Part shown: positions 62,793-64,000 of the stretch, in pieces
How the letters are laid out: the number at the start of each line of letters is the position of its first letter
Numbering within the stretch: the first letter of the stretch is position 1
Source: Sphagnum magellanicum
Lineage: Eukaryota > Streptophyta > Sphagnopsida > Sphagnales > Sphagnaceae
DNA: 64,000 nt
Direction: 5' to 3'
Assembly (NCBI GenBank): GCA_021904315.1
Contig: CM038911.1
Span: forward strand, 3,965,780 to 4,029,779
Translations under genes and position numbers: made by a program
The notes under the pieces: generated by a model
The model's database searches: none
The model's input: the letters and a program-made list of their open reading frames with translations, nothing else
What the model was told of the DNA's origin: nothing

Positions 62793-64000
62793 TAAGTGTT
62801 AACACTTGGGCATTTCAGACGATTATATGAGTGTTGCATGTGGTTAACTGGATGTATAATCGTGTGGTACATACAACCAGCTCATCTGTGTTGTGTGACC
62901 TAAGTGTTTGGGAATTGAAGTGGCCAGGAGCCTGATCTTTTTGAGCCCGATCTTTTTTATTGGGTTACATGCGGATGCAGGACCACGCTTTGTTTCTTTT
63001 CAGACAAATTTGTGGCCATGATAAGCTGCAAATCAGCAGCACAACTTTCAAAAAACTGTGCTCTTGTCCGCAATTTGCTAAATTTTTTATCTAATTCTGT
63101 GTTTTTTGGGAACATGTTGGAGTAGGGGACCCAGAACCAACCAACACTAGTTTAATTTGGTTTACTTTTTAACTAGTGTTTAATGTGATAATTAAAAATT
63201 GAAAAAAGTTCTCTATTTTCAAAATGAAGATGGAGAGATTATATGATTAAGATGACAAAGAATTACTCAAAGTTATGGAAAATTTATAGAAAAAAATCAT
63301 GAAGGGCAATAAAGCCCTGGTAATCAGGTTTCTTTTTCCGTTTTTTTTTCATGTAGCTTCTTCATTGGCTAGCATATTTATATGTATACAATTTGGTGAC
63401 ATGTTTGTAGAAAAAGTAATATAATAATTTGCATATCATTTTGAGTTGTGAGAGAAATGAGTTATGAGAATTGTCCTAGAATTTTCATGGTTAGTGTCTC
63501 AACTAGGAACAAGCTTGCACATAGCAAACCAAACAAGGGATTTTGTGTTGAATGACTTGACGACTTAATGCCATTGGCAATCAGATGGATTAAGAATTTT
63601 TTAAGTGGAGCTTTTCTGCTACATAAACCATGCTTTCCCTGTTCCTGGTTATTTGCAAAAATCATTAAAAGAGGGCACCAAGATCCCATACTCAACATGA
63701 ACTCCCCACCAGGGGATACCAAAACAAGTTTTTTTTTAAAAAATTCGGGCTGCCCGCCTCTACTCCATGCCTTAAGGCTATGGGGCTATATATACGCTAT
63801 GAGAGTTAGGGACTCTATGGACTAAACAATAATCCTACCTCTCCTAACAACTTCATTCTTTTTATCCTTGTTATAAATATTTACCAAGTCTCATGTTTGC
63901 TACTAACAATAATCATAACTCTCTTTTTAGCAACTTTCTTCTTGTTCTCTCGGTTATATTTACCTTCTCCCATCTACTACAAACAGCAGTCTTATTTTTC
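62793..64000. other. Right-end AT-rich sequence
   Basis: I see no exon-like frame, RNA gene or repeat with recognisable ends. Short open frames near 63460-63825 lack conserved content. Confidence 0.45.

Overview
This 64 kb window is nuclear DNA of a land plant. Every recognisable gene is split by many short GT-AG introns. The protein set is plant-like: a nuclear-encoded plastid ribosomal protein S10 with a transit peptide, a SWI3D-type chromatin subunit, a plant MORC ATPase, a plant sphingosine kinase and a trihelix factor. The spacers are AT-rich and repeat-laden, and short AAACCCTAA (telobox-type) motifs recur. A eukaryotic Ppx/GppA phosphatase gene and a trihelix protein carrying what looks like a LEAFY-type SAM domain make me lean towards a seed-free plant such as a fern. 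The sequence alone does not settle the lineage.

Layout from left to right: a trihelix/LFY-SAM-like gene (+, 607-2979); the 20S proteasome subunit PAG1 (+, 4168-8541); sphingosine kinase (-, 10263-14793); an AT-rich spacer; a VMA12/TMEM199-like V-ATPase assembly factor (-, 18889-20844); a small TIR transposon relic; a MORC ATPase (-, 23534-30831); plastid ribosomal protein S10 (-, 34718-36172); about 9 kb without genes, holding one GC-rich inserted element; SWI3D (+, 45210-49524); a Ppx/GppA phosphatase (-, 51860-57425); an unrecognised proline-rich protein (-, 59308-60312); and a repeat-rich right end with a second, larger TIR transposon copy that contains a 65-bp tandem array.

The nine genes are independent housekeeping or regulatory loci rather than a pathway cluster. 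Two concern chromatin (MORC, SWI3D). The others concern protein turnover, plastid translation, lipid signalling, V-ATPase assembly and phosphate metabolism. All exon models were built by hand from splice signals and reading-frame continuity. Internal boundaries keep frame throughout, but untranslated ends are mostly not placed.

The most interesting observations are the trihelix + LFY-type SAM architecture, a sequence module shared by the first introns of two unrelated genes, a transposon relic whose internal unit has expanded five-fold, and a GC-rich insertion whose empty site can be read from a paralogous repeat copy 19 kb away.
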